DNA of 64,000 nt from Haloarchaeobius litoreus. Lineage in GTDB: Archaea > Halobacteriota > Halobacteria > Halobacteriales > Natrialbaceae. The stretch is from positions 868,001 to 932,000 of the forward strand of contig NZ_JANHJR010000002.1 in the NCBI RefSeq assembly GCF_024495425.1. Reading direction: 5' to 3'. Within the stretch, counting starts at the first letter, position 1; each line of letters begins with the position of its first letter. The position numbers and the translations under genes are program-made. Positions 42,935-50,934 of this stretch are shown here, one piece after another. The notes under the pieces were generated by a model. It ran no database searches. It saw nothing but the letters and a program-made list of their open reading frames with translations, and had not been told where the DNA came from.

Positions 42935-43906
42935 ATGACTGACACGAGTATCCGACGCCAGCAGACCGACGAGAGTCGGGAGGCGCGAACGACCGAGACG
43001 GAACCGACCGAGCAACTGCGGACCTGTCCGGAGTGTAGCGGTCGGCTGATCGATGACGACGAGCACGGCGAGACCGTCTGTGACGACTGCGGGCTCGTCG
43101 TCGAGGCGGACTCCGTCGACCGCGGACCCGAGTGGCGAGCGTTCGACGCCGCCGAGAAGGACTCGAAGTCCCGCGTCGGCGCGCCGACGACGAAGATGAT
43201 GCACGACGACGGCCTCTCGACGAACATCGGCTGGCAGAACAAGGACGCCTACGGCCGCCAGCTCAGCTCGAAGCAGCGCCAGAAGATGCAGCGGCTACGC
43301 ACCTGGAACGAGCGCTTCCGAACCCGCGACAGCAAGGAGCGCAACCTGAAGCAGGCCCTCGGCGAGATCGACCGCATGGCCAGCGCGCTCGGCCTGCCGA
43401 AGAACGTGCGCGAGACCGCGTCGGTCATATACCGCCGCGCGCTCGGCGAGGACCTGCTCCCCGGCCGCTCCATCGAGGGCGTCGCCACATCGTCGCTGTA
43501 CGCCGCGGCCCGCCAGGCCGGCACGCCGCGCAGCCTCGACGAGGTGTCGAACGTCAGCCGCGTCGAGCGCGACGAGATCGCCCGCACCTACCGCTACGTC
43601 GTCCGCGAACTCACCCTCGAGATCCAGCCCGCCGACCCGGTGAGTTACGTTCCCCGATTCGCCAGCGAGCTCGGGGTGAGCGACGAGGGCGAACGCCGGG
43701 CCCGCACCCTGCTGGAGACGGCCAAGCGCGAGGGCATCCACTCCGGAAAGTCGCCCGTCGGCCTCGCCGCTGCCGCCGTCTACGCCGCCTCGCTGCTCGC
43801 CAACGAGAAGGTCACGCAGAGCGAGGTCAGCGACGTCGCCAACATCTCCGAGGTCACCATCCGGAACCGCTACCACGAGCTGCTCGAGGCCGAACACCCG
43901 GCCTGA
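42935..43906 (+). CDS. tfb: transcription initiation factor TFB
   Basis: A 323-aa general factor that recruits RNA polymerase to TBP-bound promoters. The zinc ribbon is CPECSGRLIDDDEHGETVCD followed by DCG (residues ~31-55), then the B-reader region, and two cyclin-like repeats (QALGEIDRMASALGLPKNVR and PVSYVPRFASELGVSDEGER), the second ending with SEVTIRNRYHELLEA, the BRE-reading helix-turn-helix. Haloarchaea carry several TFBs; which one this is cannot be told. ATG 42935 is preferred to a start at 42890. Confidence 0.95.
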   Translation: MTDTSIRRQQTDESREARTTETEPTEQLRTCPECSGRLIDDDEHGETVCDDCGLVVEADSVDRGPEWRAFDAAEKDSKSRVGAPTTKMMHDDGLSTNIGWQNKDAYGRQLSSKQRQKMQRLRTWNERFRTRDSKERNLKQALGEIDRMASALGLPKNVRETASVIYRRALGEDLLPGRSIEGVATSSLYAAARQAGTPRSLDEVSNVSRVERDEIARTYRYVVRELTLEIQPADPVSYVPRFASELGVSDEGERRARTLLETAKREGIHSGKSPVGLAAAAVYAASLLANEKVTQSEVSDVANISEVTIRNRYHELLEAEHPA

Positions 43907-43910
43907 GACC

Positions 43911-44414
43911 CTACTCCCGGCGTCGGTACTCCTCGTCGGACGGGAACCACCTCGACCCGTACTGCACCACCGCCAGCAGCGCCGCCGCCGTCAGCCCGAG
44001 CACCGCCAGCCAGAAGCCGCCGAGCTGGAGGACGTCGTCGGTGCCGCCCGCACAGTCCTCGAACTCCCGTCCCTCGACCTCGTACAGCGTCCCCTCGAAC
44101 TGGATGGTCCGGTTCGCCAGCTCGCTTTGGTACCGTTCGGGCTGCACGAACACCGTCCGGTTCTCCCGGACCGCGATGCCGACCGGCTCCTGTACGTCCC
44201 GTGAGAGGTCTCCCGCCTCCACCACCGGGCGGTCCGTCTCGTTCACCTTCGTCAACGAGACGCCGACCTGCGTCTCGCAGTTGTCCGAGACGAGGAACGT
44301 GCCCGCCGCCGCGAGGCCAGCGCCGAGGAGGAGGACCAGCAGGGAGAGGGCGATGGCGAGCTCTCCCAGTCCGATGGTGCGCCCCGGGTCACGGTCGGCT
44401 GTCTCTGCTGCCAT
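43911..44414 (-). CDS. membrane protein with two helices and an outer domain, function unknown
   Basis: A 167-aa protein. A helix at ~18-42 (LAIALSLLVLLLGAGLAAAG) and another near 130-150 (LGGFWLAVLGLTAAALLAVV) flank about 85 residues that probably lie outside, with two cysteines (DNCETQVG and EDCAGGT) that could bridge. It is convergent with tfb (4 bp). TTTACT on minus at about 44441 is 27 bp before the start. Confidence 0.7.
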   Translation of the reverse strand: MAAETADRDPGRTIGLGELAIALSLLVLLLGAGLAAAGTFLVSDNCETQVGVSLTKVNETDRPVVEAGDLSRDVQEPVGIAVRENRTVFVQPERYQSELANRTIQFEGTLYEVEGREFEDCAGGTDDVLQLGGFWLAVLGLTAAALLAVVQYGSRWFPSDEEYRRRE

Positions 44415-44548
44415 TCGTCGTTCGAACTGGCGGCCCACGCGAGTAAAGACGTTCGGTCCGCGGAAGCGACCGTGGCGGTTCGGTCCCGTCGACGCTGGCG
44501 ACCTGGACGGGTGGCGCTGCGGCAGGGGCAGGCTGTGGCCCGCCGGGG

Positions 44549-44567
44549 GTTTACAACAGGTGTAAAC
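44549..44567. promoter_or_regulatory. GTTTACA-N5-TGTAAAC inverted repeat
   Basis: GTTTACA (44549-44555) and TGTAAAC (44561-44567) are exact inverted halves. The inner TTTACA-N5-TGTAAA is the same as at 13561-13577 with a different spacer. It lies 29 bp beyond the 3' end of the asparagine-synthase-like gene and 135 bp before the start of the membrane protein at 44414. Confidence 0.45.
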
Positions 44568-44596
44568 TCTCCCCCGCTGACGCGGCAGGACAGGAG

Positions 44597-45712
44597 TCAC
44601 TCCCCGGCGACCAGCGACTCGACGTACCTCGTCACGTGGTCGTCCATCCGCCGCTTGTAGCCGGCCTGCCGGGCGAGCCGGTCGAGCTCCCGGGACGCCA
44701 GGCTCCCGTACTGGACGGCCTTCTTGTCCCGGTCCGCGACGGACTCGGGAACCCACTCCCGTGCGGCGAGCCGGAGCGCCCGCTTCCGCGTCCCTGCGTC
44801 GTCCACGAGCAGCTCGCCGGGCAACGGCAGCGCAGCCTCGACGACCGCGTCGTACAGCAGGGGCGCGACGGGCTCGACACCGGCACCCCGCAGGGAGAGC
44901 ACGTCGCGTTCGAGCTGGTCGGGCAGGCTCAGAACCATCTCCCGAACCGCGCCACGGACCGTCCCGGCCTCGACCCGCGGGTCGTCGGGTGCCTTCGCGA
45001 CCTTGGCGTAGCCGCCGAACAGCTCGTCCGCGCCCTGGCCGACCGCGAGGTGGTCGTAGCCGTCGGCGGCGACGCGCTCGGCGACCAGGTAGAGCGGGAG
45101 GGAGATCTGCACGTCCATCGCGTTCGTGCGGCCCGTCGCGCCGACGATCTCGGGGACGGCGCGCTCGATGGCCTCGTGTGTGAGTTCGACGACGGTGAGG
45201 TCGACGCCCATCGCGTCGGCGGCGGTCCGGGCGGCCTCGACGTCGTGGCTGTCGGGGAAGCCGGCGACGTAGCAGGGGCCGTCGACGAGTGCGGCGACGA
45301 GCGCGGAGTCGACGCCGCCGGAGAACGCGACCGCGATGTCCACCTCGGGGAGGCTGGCCGCGCTCTCCCGGATGGCCGCCTGGAGGTCGGCGACCGCGGC
45401 GTCGACGTCGGTCGCCGGCTCGGGGTCGGGGAGCGTCCAGACCTCGGTTTCCCGTCCGCCGGCGCTCCGGCGGACACCGGCGGGGAGGCTTCGGGGGTGG
45501 TCGAGTTCGGTCGGGTCGAACGCCCAGCGCCGGTCGTCGTCGCTGGCGTCGCTCCCGTCGTCGGAATCGTCGACGAAGATCGGCCGCCTGCCGAGCACGT
45601 CGCGGACGAGTGCGCCGTCGAGTTCGCCCGCGAAGCCCGCCGTTCCGGGGAGCGGGCCCCCGGTTTCGAGTGCGCGCCGAACCGTCGCGGCGCAGGCACC
45701 GTCGAGCGTCAC
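44597..45712 (-). CDS. asparagine-synthase-like protein with PP-loop ATPase domain
   Basis: A 371-aa protein. Residues ~125-360 are the synthetase half: VDIAVAFSGGVDSALVAALV is the PP-loop, then LAVGQGADELFGGYAKVAKA and KKAVQYGS. The first ~115 residues are shorter than a glutaminase domain and have no N-terminal Cys nucleophile, so glutamine cannot be the nitrogen source in the usual way. It may use ammonia or act on another acid. It overlaps the PHP gene by 4 bp and must be co-expressed with it. Confidence 0.82.
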   Translation of the reverse strand: MTLDGACAATVRRALETGGPLPGTAGFAGELDGALVRDVLGRRPIFVDDSDDGSDASDDDRRWAFDPTELDHPRSLPAGVRRSAGGRETEVWTLPDPEPATDVDAAVADLQAAIRESAASLPEVDIAVAFSGGVDSALVAALVDGPCYVAGFPDSHDVEAARTAADAMGVDLTVVELTHEAIERAVPEIVGATGRTNAMDVQISLPLYLVAERVAADGYDHLAVGQGADELFGGYAKVAKAPDDPRVEAGTVRGAVREMVLSLPDQLERDVLSLRGAGVEPVAPLLYDAVVEAALPLPGELLVDDAGTRKRALRLAAREWVPESVADRDKKAVQYGSLASRELDRLARQAGYKRRMDDHVTRYVESLVAGE

Positions 45713-46395
45713 GGCAGGAACTCGTGCATCCGGTTCTTCACGCGCCGCTTCGCCCCGCCGGCGGCCTGCCGGAAGCTGATGCGCCAGGGCGTCCGCTTCC
45801 CCTCGACCGTCGTCCGACCCTCGCGGATGGCGTCGAGCACGCCCTGGACCGTGGGCTCGTCGGGGTCGACGCGGGTGACCGCCTGCCCGACCATCTCGCT
45901 GATGTGGGCGTCGCTCCCGGCGGTCATCGGCATGCCGTACTCGCGGGCGAAGCGCTCGGCCTGCCGGTTCGACCGGCCGGTGAGGAGCCGGGAGTTGTAC
46001 ACCTCGATGGCGTCGGCCGTCGCCAGCTCCGCGCGGGTGATGTTCTCCATGACGCCGCTTCTGGACTCCTGGAACGGGTGTGGGACGACGGCGATGCCGC
46101 CGAGGTCCCTGATGATGTCGAGCGTCTCCTCGAAGGGGCGGCCCTGCGGGACCAGCTCCTCGACGCCGAGCGCGAGCACGTGTCCGTCGGCGCTCGTCAC
46201 CTCCATGCCGGGGATGCCGAGCAGGCCGTACTCGGGGGCCTTCTCGGCGGCGTCGAGACTGGCGTCGATCTCGTCGTGGTCGGTCACCGCCAGCGCGTCG
46301 AGGCCGACAGCCTCCGCCTGCGCGAGGAGCAACTCGACAGGGTCCCGGCCGTCGTACGACAGCGACGAGTGGGAGTGCAACTCGACCGATAGCAC
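45709..46395 (-). CDS. PHP-domain metal-dependent phosphoesterase
   Basis: A 228-aa protein from GTG 46395. SVELHSHSSLSYDGRDPVEL and LAVTDHDEIDASLDAAEK carry the first metal histidines and Asp; IAVVPHPFQESRSG and MTAGSDAHISEMVG carry the rest. Such proteins hydrolyse phosphoesters, for example nucleotides or RNA ends. The GTG start leaves out a non-conserved extension. It forms a pair with the asparagine-synthase-like gene. Confidence 0.85.
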   Translation of the reverse strand: MLSVELHSHSSLSYDGRDPVELLLAQAEAVGLDALAVTDHDEIDASLDAAEKAPEYGLLGIPGMEVTSADGHVLALGVEELVPQGRPFEETLDIIRDLGGIAVVPHPFQESRSGVMENITRAELATADAIEVYNSRLLTGRSNRQAERFAREYGMPMTAGSDAHISEMVGQAVTRVDPDEPTVQGVLDAIREGRTTVEGKRTPWRISFRQAAGGAKRRVKNRMHEFLP

Positions 46396-46501
46396 GCCCC
46401 GAGCTACCGGCGGGAGGGCTAAAAGCACCTCGATACGTCCGTCAGGTATCGTGTTCGCCGCCGTCACGTCGGCCGCGACGCTGCGCCCGGGCCGGAAGTG
46501 G

Positions 46502-46508
46502 TTTATTT
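46502..46508 (+). promoter_or_regulatory. TATA box upstream of a 41-codon frame and the 170-aa membrane protein
   Basis: TTTATTT in a GC-rich gap predicts a transcript start near 46530. The first ATG on that transcript is 46536, not the membrane protein start at 46651, which instead has a strong ribosome site. Confidence 0.45.
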
Positions 46509-46535
46509 CCAACCGAAGAACCGGAGGGCAAATAG

Positions 46536-46661
46536 ATGCCGACGGACGTCCCGTGTCGACGGCCCCACAGTCGCTGGCGGAGCCGGCTGCTCCGCGGGGT
46601 CGTGTCCACCGGCCCGCCCCGACGCGACGACTCCGTCGGAGGTGACGGCCATGCACCGTGA
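46536..46661 (+). CDS. possible 41-codon leaderless upstream frame
   Basis: ATG 46536 to TGA 46659-46661 encodes an Arg-rich peptide beginning MPTDVPCRRPHSRWRSRL. Its end overlaps the start of the membrane protein gene by 11 bases, and the ribosome site of that gene lies inside it. The composition is not typical for haloarchaeal proteins, so this may be a leader rather than a functional protein, or a chance frame. Confidence 0.25.
   Translation: MPTDVPCRRPHSRWRSRLLRGVVSTGPPRRDDSVGGDGHAP
46638..46645 (+). promoter_or_regulatory. strong Shine-Dalgarno site
   Basis: GGAGGTGA, complementary to the 3' end of 16S rRNA, ends 5 bases before ATG 46651. Such sites are the exception in haloarchaea and are used for leadered or internal starts; it decides the start of the membrane protein. 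Confidence 0.65.
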
Positions 46662-47163
46662 CGACTCGCTCTCGGCCGGCAGGCTGTTCTTCGGGTTCCT
46701 CGGGCTCTCGGCGGTGTCGGCGCTCTCCCTCGGAATCCTGGTCGCGGCCGGTGCGACACCTGTGGCCACGGCGGTCGGCATCGCCGACACCTGGCTGCTG
46801 CTGTGTGCCGTCCTCACCCCGTTCCTGATGGCGCAGTACCGCCACCTGTTCCTCGGCGCGGTCGCGGACCTGGTCCGGTTCCTCCACCCCGGCCGGACCG
46901 CGGAGTCCGGGCCGATCCTCCTCCTGTTCGAGACGTTCGCGACGGCCGTGCTCGCCCACGGGACGCTGACGATGCTCTTCCACGCCGAGCTCGGCGGCGG
47001 GGGAAGCGTCAACTACGATCCGTTCTCGGCCGCGGACGCCCTCGGCTGGGAGACGGTGCTCGGCGTCGGTGAGATCGGTGCCGTGCTCGTGTTCGTCGCC
47101 GGCTGGCTGCTGTGGGGTGCCGCCTGGGTGGTGGAGGGGCTGGCGGTGACCGAGAGCGGGTGA
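46651..47163 (+). CDS. four-helix membrane protein, function unknown
   Basis: A 170-aa protein. About four hydrophobic helices: LFFGFLGLSAVSALSLGILV, TWLLLCAVLTPFLMAQYRHL, LFETFATAVLAHGTLTMLFH and EIGAVLVFVAGWLLWGAAWV. His residues occur in or near helices 2 and 3 (YRHL, LAHG, MLFH), which could bind metal or heme, but no family is recognised. A strong Shine-Dalgarno fixes ATG 46651. It is 59 bp before purL on the same strand. Confidence 0.72.
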   Translation: MHRDDSLSAGRLFFGFLGLSAVSALSLGILVAAGATPVATAVGIADTWLLLCAVLTPFLMAQYRHLFLGAVADLVRFLHPGRTAESGPILLLFETFATAVLAHGTLTMLFHAELGGGGSVNYDPFSAADALGWETVLGVGEIGAVLVFVAGWLLWGAAWVVEGLAVTESG

Positions 47164-47222
47164 GTGTTCACGAACGTGCGCATAGAAACGCATAAACCGC
47201 CCCGGTATCGACATGAGGATGA

Positions 47223-49436
47223 ATGAGCCTCGCCGACTCCGACCGCGAACTCGTCGTGGACGAACTCGGGCGCGACCCCACACCGGCGGAGGCCGCGCTC
47301 TTCGAGAACCTCTGGAGCGAACACTGCGCGTACCGCTCCTCCCGCCCCCTGCTCGGGGCGTTCGACTCCGAGGGCGACCAGGTCGTCGTCGGTCCCGGTG
47401 ACGACGCCGCCGTCGTCGCCCTGCCGGAGCCCTCGGGCGACGGCTACTCGGACACGTACATCACGCTGGGCGTCGAGAGCCACAACCACCCCTCCTACGT
47501 CGACCCGTTCGACGGTGCGGCGACCGGCGTCGGCGGCATCGTCCGCGACACGCTGTCGATGGGCGCGTACCCCATCGCGCTCGCCGACTCGCTGTACTTC
47601 GGCGAGTTCGACCGCGAGCACTCGCGCTACCTGTTCGAAGGGGTCGTCGAGGGAATCAGCCACTACGGCAACTGCATCGGCGTCCCCACCGTCGCCGGCA
47701 GCGTCGACTTCCACCCCGACTACGAGGGCAATCCGCTCGTCAACGTCGCCTGCGTCGGCCTCACCGACGCCGACCGGCTGGTCACCGCCGAGGCACAGGA
47801 ACCGGGCAACAGGCTCGTCCTCGTCGGCAACGCGACCGGGAGAGACGGCCTCGGCGGCGCGTCGTTCGCCAGCGAGGACCTGAGTGAAGATGCGGAAACT
47901 GAGGACCGCCCGGCGGTGCAGGTCGGTGACCCCTACGCGGAGAAGCTGCTCATCGAGGCCAACGAGCTGCTCGTCGAGGAGAACCTCGTCCAGTCGGCAC
48001 GGGACCTCGGCGCGGCCGGCCTCGGGGGTGCATCCTCCGAACTCGTCGCGAAGGGGGGCCTCGGCGCGACCATCGAGCTCGACCGGGTCCACCAGCGCGA
48101 GCCGAACATGAACGCACTGGAGATCCTGCTCGCCGAGTCCCAGGAGCGGATGTGCTACGAGGTCCGCCCGGCTGACGTCGAGCGCGTACAGGAGGTCGCC
48201 GAGCGCTTCGACCTCGGCTGCTCGGTCATCGGCGAGGTGACCGACGGCAACTACGTCTGCACGTTCGCGGGCGAGGACGGCGAGCGCGAGACGGTCGTCG
48301 ACGCACCCGCCGAGTTCCTGGGCGACGGCGCGCCGATGAACGACCTGCCGACCGAGGAACCGGCCGCGCCCGCGGTCGACCGGCCGGACGTCCCCCTCGC
48401 GGACGCGTTCGAAGCCGTCGTCGGAAGCCCGACCACGGCGTCGAAGCGCTGGGTCTACCGGCAGTACGACCACGAGGTCGGCGTGCGGACGAGCGTGCTG
48501 CCCGGCGACGACGCGGCACTCGTCGCGGTCCGCGAGACCGAGGGCGAGGACGGCGTCGGTACCGGACTCGCCATCTCGGCCGGCGCGGACCCGCTCTGGA
48601 CGGAGTGCGCGCCCTACGACGGTGCCCGCGCCGTCGCGCTGGAGAACGCGACCAACCTCGCCGCGAAGGGCGCGACGCCCCTCGCCGCGGTGGACTGCCT
48701 CAACGGCGGGAACCCCGAGAAGCCCGACGTGTACGGCGGGTTCACGGGTATCGTCGACGGGCTCGCCGACATGTGTTCCGACCTCTCCGTCCCCGTGGTC
48801 GGCGGCAACGTCTCGCTGTACAACGACTCGCCGTCCGGCCCCATCCCGCCGACGCCGACCGTCGCGATGGTCGGCACGAAGGCGGGCTACGACGCGCCGC
48901 CGATGGCCGCCGCGGACGAGGGCGAGCTCCTGCTCGTCGGCGACCGGTCGCTCGCCGGTGAGGACGGTGCACAGCCACTCGGCGGCTCGGAGTACCTCGC
49001 CCGCAACGGCGGCTCCGACACGTTCCCCGAACTTCCGGCGGACCCTGCAGGCTTCGTCGAGGCCCTGGCCGCGGTCGCCGACGCGGACCACGTGCAGGCG
49101 ACCCACGACGTGAGCCACGGCGGCCTCGCCGTCGCGCTCGCCGAGATGGTCCACGACGACGCCGGCCTGCGGGTCGCACTGCCCGAGCAGGGCGGCCTCG
49201 ACTCCCGGCGCGAGCAGACCGGCCTCCTGTTCAACGAACAGCCCGGTCGCGTGCTCGTCCAGACGACCGACCCGGACGCCGTGCGCGAGGCGTTCGTCGG
49301 CGTCGCACCCGTCGCCAGCATCGGCGAGGGCACCAGTGACGGGCGGCTCGCGCTGACGACGTTCTGGACGGAACTGGCGTACGACGCCGCGGACATCGCG
49401 GATCTGCGGTCGGTCATCGCCGACACGATGGAGTAA
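47223..49436 (+). CDS. purL: phosphoribosylformylglycinamidine synthase, large (PurL) subunit
   Basis: A 737-aa protein of the small-PurL type, which needs PurQ and PurS as partners. The start region [60 protein letters not shown] and, in the second half, [20 protein letters not shown] are signature blocks of the ATP-grasp-like AIRS/PurL fold. It converts FGAR to FGAM in purine synthesis. purQ and purS are not in the window. Confidence 0.95.
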   Translation: MSLADSDRELVVDELGRDPTPAEAALFENLWSEHCAYRSSRPLLGAFDSEGDQVVVGPGDDAAVVALPEPSGDGYSDTYITLGVESHNHPSYVDPFDGAATGVGGIVRDTLSMGAYPIALADSLYFGEFDREHSRYLFEGVVEGISHYGNCIGVPTVAGSVDFHPDYEGNPLVNVACVGLTDADRLVTAEAQEPGNRLVLVGNATGRDGLGGASFASEDLSEDAETEDRPAVQVGDPYAEKLLIEANELLVEENLVQSARDLGAAGLGGASSELVAKGGLGATIELDRVHQREPNMNALEILLAESQERMCYEVRPADVERVQEVAERFDLGCSVIGEVTDGNYVCTFAGEDGERETVVDAPAEFLGDGAPMNDLPTEEPAAPAVDRPDVPLADAFEAVVGSPTTASKRWVYRQYDHEVGVRTSVLPGDDAALVAVRETEGEDGVGTGLAISAGADPLWTECAPYDGARAVALENATNLAAKGATPLAAVDCLNGGNPEKPDVYGGFTGIVDGLADMCSDLSVPVVGGNVSLYNDSPSGPIPPTPTVAMVGTKAGYDAPPMAAADEGELLLVGDRSLAGEDGAQPLGGSEYLARNGGSDTFPELPADPAGFVEALAAVADADHVQATHDVSHGGLAVALAEMVHDDAGLRVALPEQGGLDSRREQTGLLFNEQPGRVLVQTTDPDAVREAFVGVAPVASIGEGTSDGRLALTTFWTELAYDAADIADLRSVIADTME

Positions 49437-49480
49437 AAAACGGGTCGATGCCCGGTCGACCCCGGTCGACTGCTGTGCTG

Positions 49481-49882
49481 TTACTGCTGTGCCTCTAGAT
49501 GCGAGCTGATCTGTTCGAACTCGTCGACGAAGGTGTCGTAGTCGTAGTGCTGTGCGTGGATTATCGAGCTCCACCGCGTCGTCATGCTCGCGAGGACGCC
49601 GACCTCTGCGAGCTCCTCCTCGCTCGCGCCGTGCATCTGGGCCGCGCCCCTGTGGAACGCCTGGCAGTACGGACACTTCAACGTGGCCGCGACCGCGAGC
49701 TCGATGAGCTCGCGGTACTTCTCCGGAATCTCGCTCTCGCCGAGGGCATACTGCTTGAACACGGGCCACTCGTGGACCATGTCGTCCTCGGGGACCGCCG
49801 CCATGAAGCCGGGGACGATGCCCAGTGTCTCCTCGATGTCCGAGAGGGTCTCGTCGTAGCTCGCCGTCTCTGATAGTGCCAT
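49481..49882 (-). CDS. carboxymuconolactone decarboxylase/AhpD-like protein
   Basis: A 133-aa all-helical protein. The active motif is ATLKCPYCQAFHRGAAQMHG, with CxxC followed by His, as in AhpD alkylhydroperoxidase-like proteins; a role in disulfide redox or peroxide defence is likely. AAGGAGG on minus (49890-49896) is seven bases before ATG 49882 and fixes this start. A TATA-like TTTATG on minus near 49982 would give a leader of about 70 bases. Confidence 0.85.
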   Translation of the reverse strand: MALSETASYDETLSDIEETLGIVPGFMAAVPEDDMVHEWPVFKQYALGESEIPEKYRELIELAVAATLKCPYCQAFHRGAAQMHGASEEELAEVGVLASMTTRWSSIIHAQHYDYDTFVDEFEQISSHLEAQQ

Positions 49883-49889
49883 GGGTGTG

Positions 49890-49896
49890 CCTCCTT
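49890..49896 (-). promoter_or_regulatory. Shine-Dalgarno site of the AhpD-like gene
   Basis: AAGGAGG on minus precedes ATG 49882 by seven bases. It favours this start over an in-frame ATG at 49975 that lies beside a TATA-like box. Confidence 0.6.
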
Positions 49897-50111
49897 GGAG
49901 CCTCCGGACGGCTGCTGGTGCTGTCGTCGCCGCGTGGAGCGGCCACCCGGAGACCACTGTGATGGACGCTAGCAACCAGCATAAACGTACGTGAACCGGT
50001 CTCCTCGACAGTCAGTCTGTCTCCCGGAGAGGTCGGAACCCGGTGACGGCCGTGTCGCGGCCCACAACGTTCCTGAACCGCTAGACCGGTTCCGAGGGCA
50101 GTTCACGGTAT

Positions 50112-50125
50112 CTGGTGGCCACCAG
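50112..50125. promoter_or_regulatory. perfect 14-bp palindrome
   Basis: CTGGTGGCCACCAG reads the same on both strands and is followed two bases later by AGATATCT, also palindromic. It lies 130 bp beyond the TATA box of the AhpD-like gene and 150 bp before the response regulator's TATA box. It is a candidate operator. Confidence 0.4.
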
Positions 50126-50278
50126 TAGATATCTGACTCGACGTGGATAGCATCAGTTCCTGAGATGGTTCCCGCCGGTGCCACTGACGGTCCCGCGCAC
50201 CAGCGACCACGAGGTGTCGTCGGGCCGGACGCCCGTCCGTGCCTGCCCGGACACGGGTCGGGGAATCCCCGTCATCTT

Positions 50279-50286
50279 CATATACT
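50279..50286 (+). promoter_or_regulatory. TATA box of the HalX response regulator transcript
   Basis: CATATACT predicts a transcript start at about 50307, next to ATG 50308 of an 8-codon frame and 30 bases before the regulator's GTG. Confidence 0.5.
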
Positions 50287-50307
50287 CCAAGTAGCAACAC
50301 GAGTACG

Positions 50308-50334
50308 ATGCCTTCGCACACCGGGGGGCGGTGA
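50308..50334 (+). CDS. possible 8-codon leaderless upstream frame
   Basis: ATG 50308 to TGA 50332-50334 encodes MPSHTGGR. It starts where transcription should begin, and GGTGA at its stop could serve as a ribosome site for GTG 50338, three bases further on. It is far too short to judge by composition. Confidence 0.25.
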   Translation: MPSHTGGR

Positions 50335-50337
50335 GTC

Positions 50338-50910
50338 GTGGCGGACTCGCCCGCGGTCCTCATCGTCGAGGACGAACCCGACCTGGCGAACCTGTACGCC
50401 GCGTGGCTCAGGGACGCCTGTACCGTGAAGACGGCGTACAACGGGAGCCAGGCGCTCGAGGCGATGGACGAGTCCCGCGACATCGTCCTGCTCGACCGCC
50501 GGATGCCCGGCCTCTCCGGCGACCAGGTGCTCTCGACCATCCGCGAGCGCGAGCTCGACACCCGCGTCGCGATGGTGACCGCGGTCGAGCCCGACTTCGA
50601 CATCATCCAGATGGGCTTCGACGACTACCTCGTCAAGCCGGTGTCGAGGGAGGACCTGCTCTCGACAATCGACCAGCTCCTCCTCCGGTCGACGTACGAC
50701 GAGCAGATACAGCAGTTCTTCGCGCTCGCCTCGAAGAAGGCGCTGCTCGACTCCCAGAAGACCGAGGCCGAGCTGCGGGCCTCCGAGAAGTACGCAAGAC
50801 TGGAGGACCGGCTGAACGTGATGCGCGCACAGATCGACGAGACCATCACCGAGCTGTCGAACCACGACGCGTACCGGCGGGTCTGTCAGGACCTCTCCAG
50901 AACCAACTGA
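50338..50910 (+). CDS. HalX-domain response regulator
   Basis: A 190-aa protein starting at GTG. The receiver domain has the acidic pair in LIVEDEPDLANLY, phospho-acceptor Asp53 in DIVLLDRRMPGLSG, the Thr/Ser position in AMVTAVEPD and Lys100 in DYLVKPVSRE. The C-terminal ~70 residues (KKALLDSQKTEAELRASEKY) are the helical HalX domain of haloarchaeal regulators. There is no DNA-binding domain. It is convergent with the kinase-like gene at 50935 (24 bp). Confidence 0.92.
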   Translation: MADSPAVLIVEDEPDLANLYAAWLRDACTVKTAYNGSQALEAMDESRDIVLLDRRMPGLSGDQVLSTIRERELDTRVAMVTAVEPDFDIIQMGFDDYLVKPVSREDLLSTIDQLLLRSTYDEQIQQFFALASKKALLDSQKTEAELRASEKYARLEDRLNVMRAQIDETITELSNHDAYRRVCQDLSRTN

Positions 50911-50934
50911 CTGCAGCCCCGCGACGCCGACCCG

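Larger units (their letters stand above)
49883..50337. other. 455-bp intergenic region between divergent genes
   Basis: It holds the leader of the AhpD-like gene, a perfect 14-bp palindrome at 50112-50125 with an AGATATCT palindrome at 50127-50134, a short inverted repeat around CTAGA near 50080-50090, the TATA box and the 8-codon frame before the response regulator. No tRNA or other gene is seen. Confidence 0.6.

Noticed and set aside
44549-44567. Transcription terminator of the asparagine-synthase-like gene
   Set aside because: A hairpin is possible, but there is no T-run after it on minus, and the identical motif at 13561 suggests a binding site. It is listed as a regulatory site instead, with low confidence.
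49883-49975. N-terminal extension of the AhpD-like protein
   Set aside because: The extension lies beside its own TATA-like box, and a good Shine-Dalgarno fixes ATG 49882.
47013-49982. A 989-codon open frame on minus opposite purL
   Set aside because: purL on plus has complete signature motifs; the minus frame has shadow composition and no start signal.
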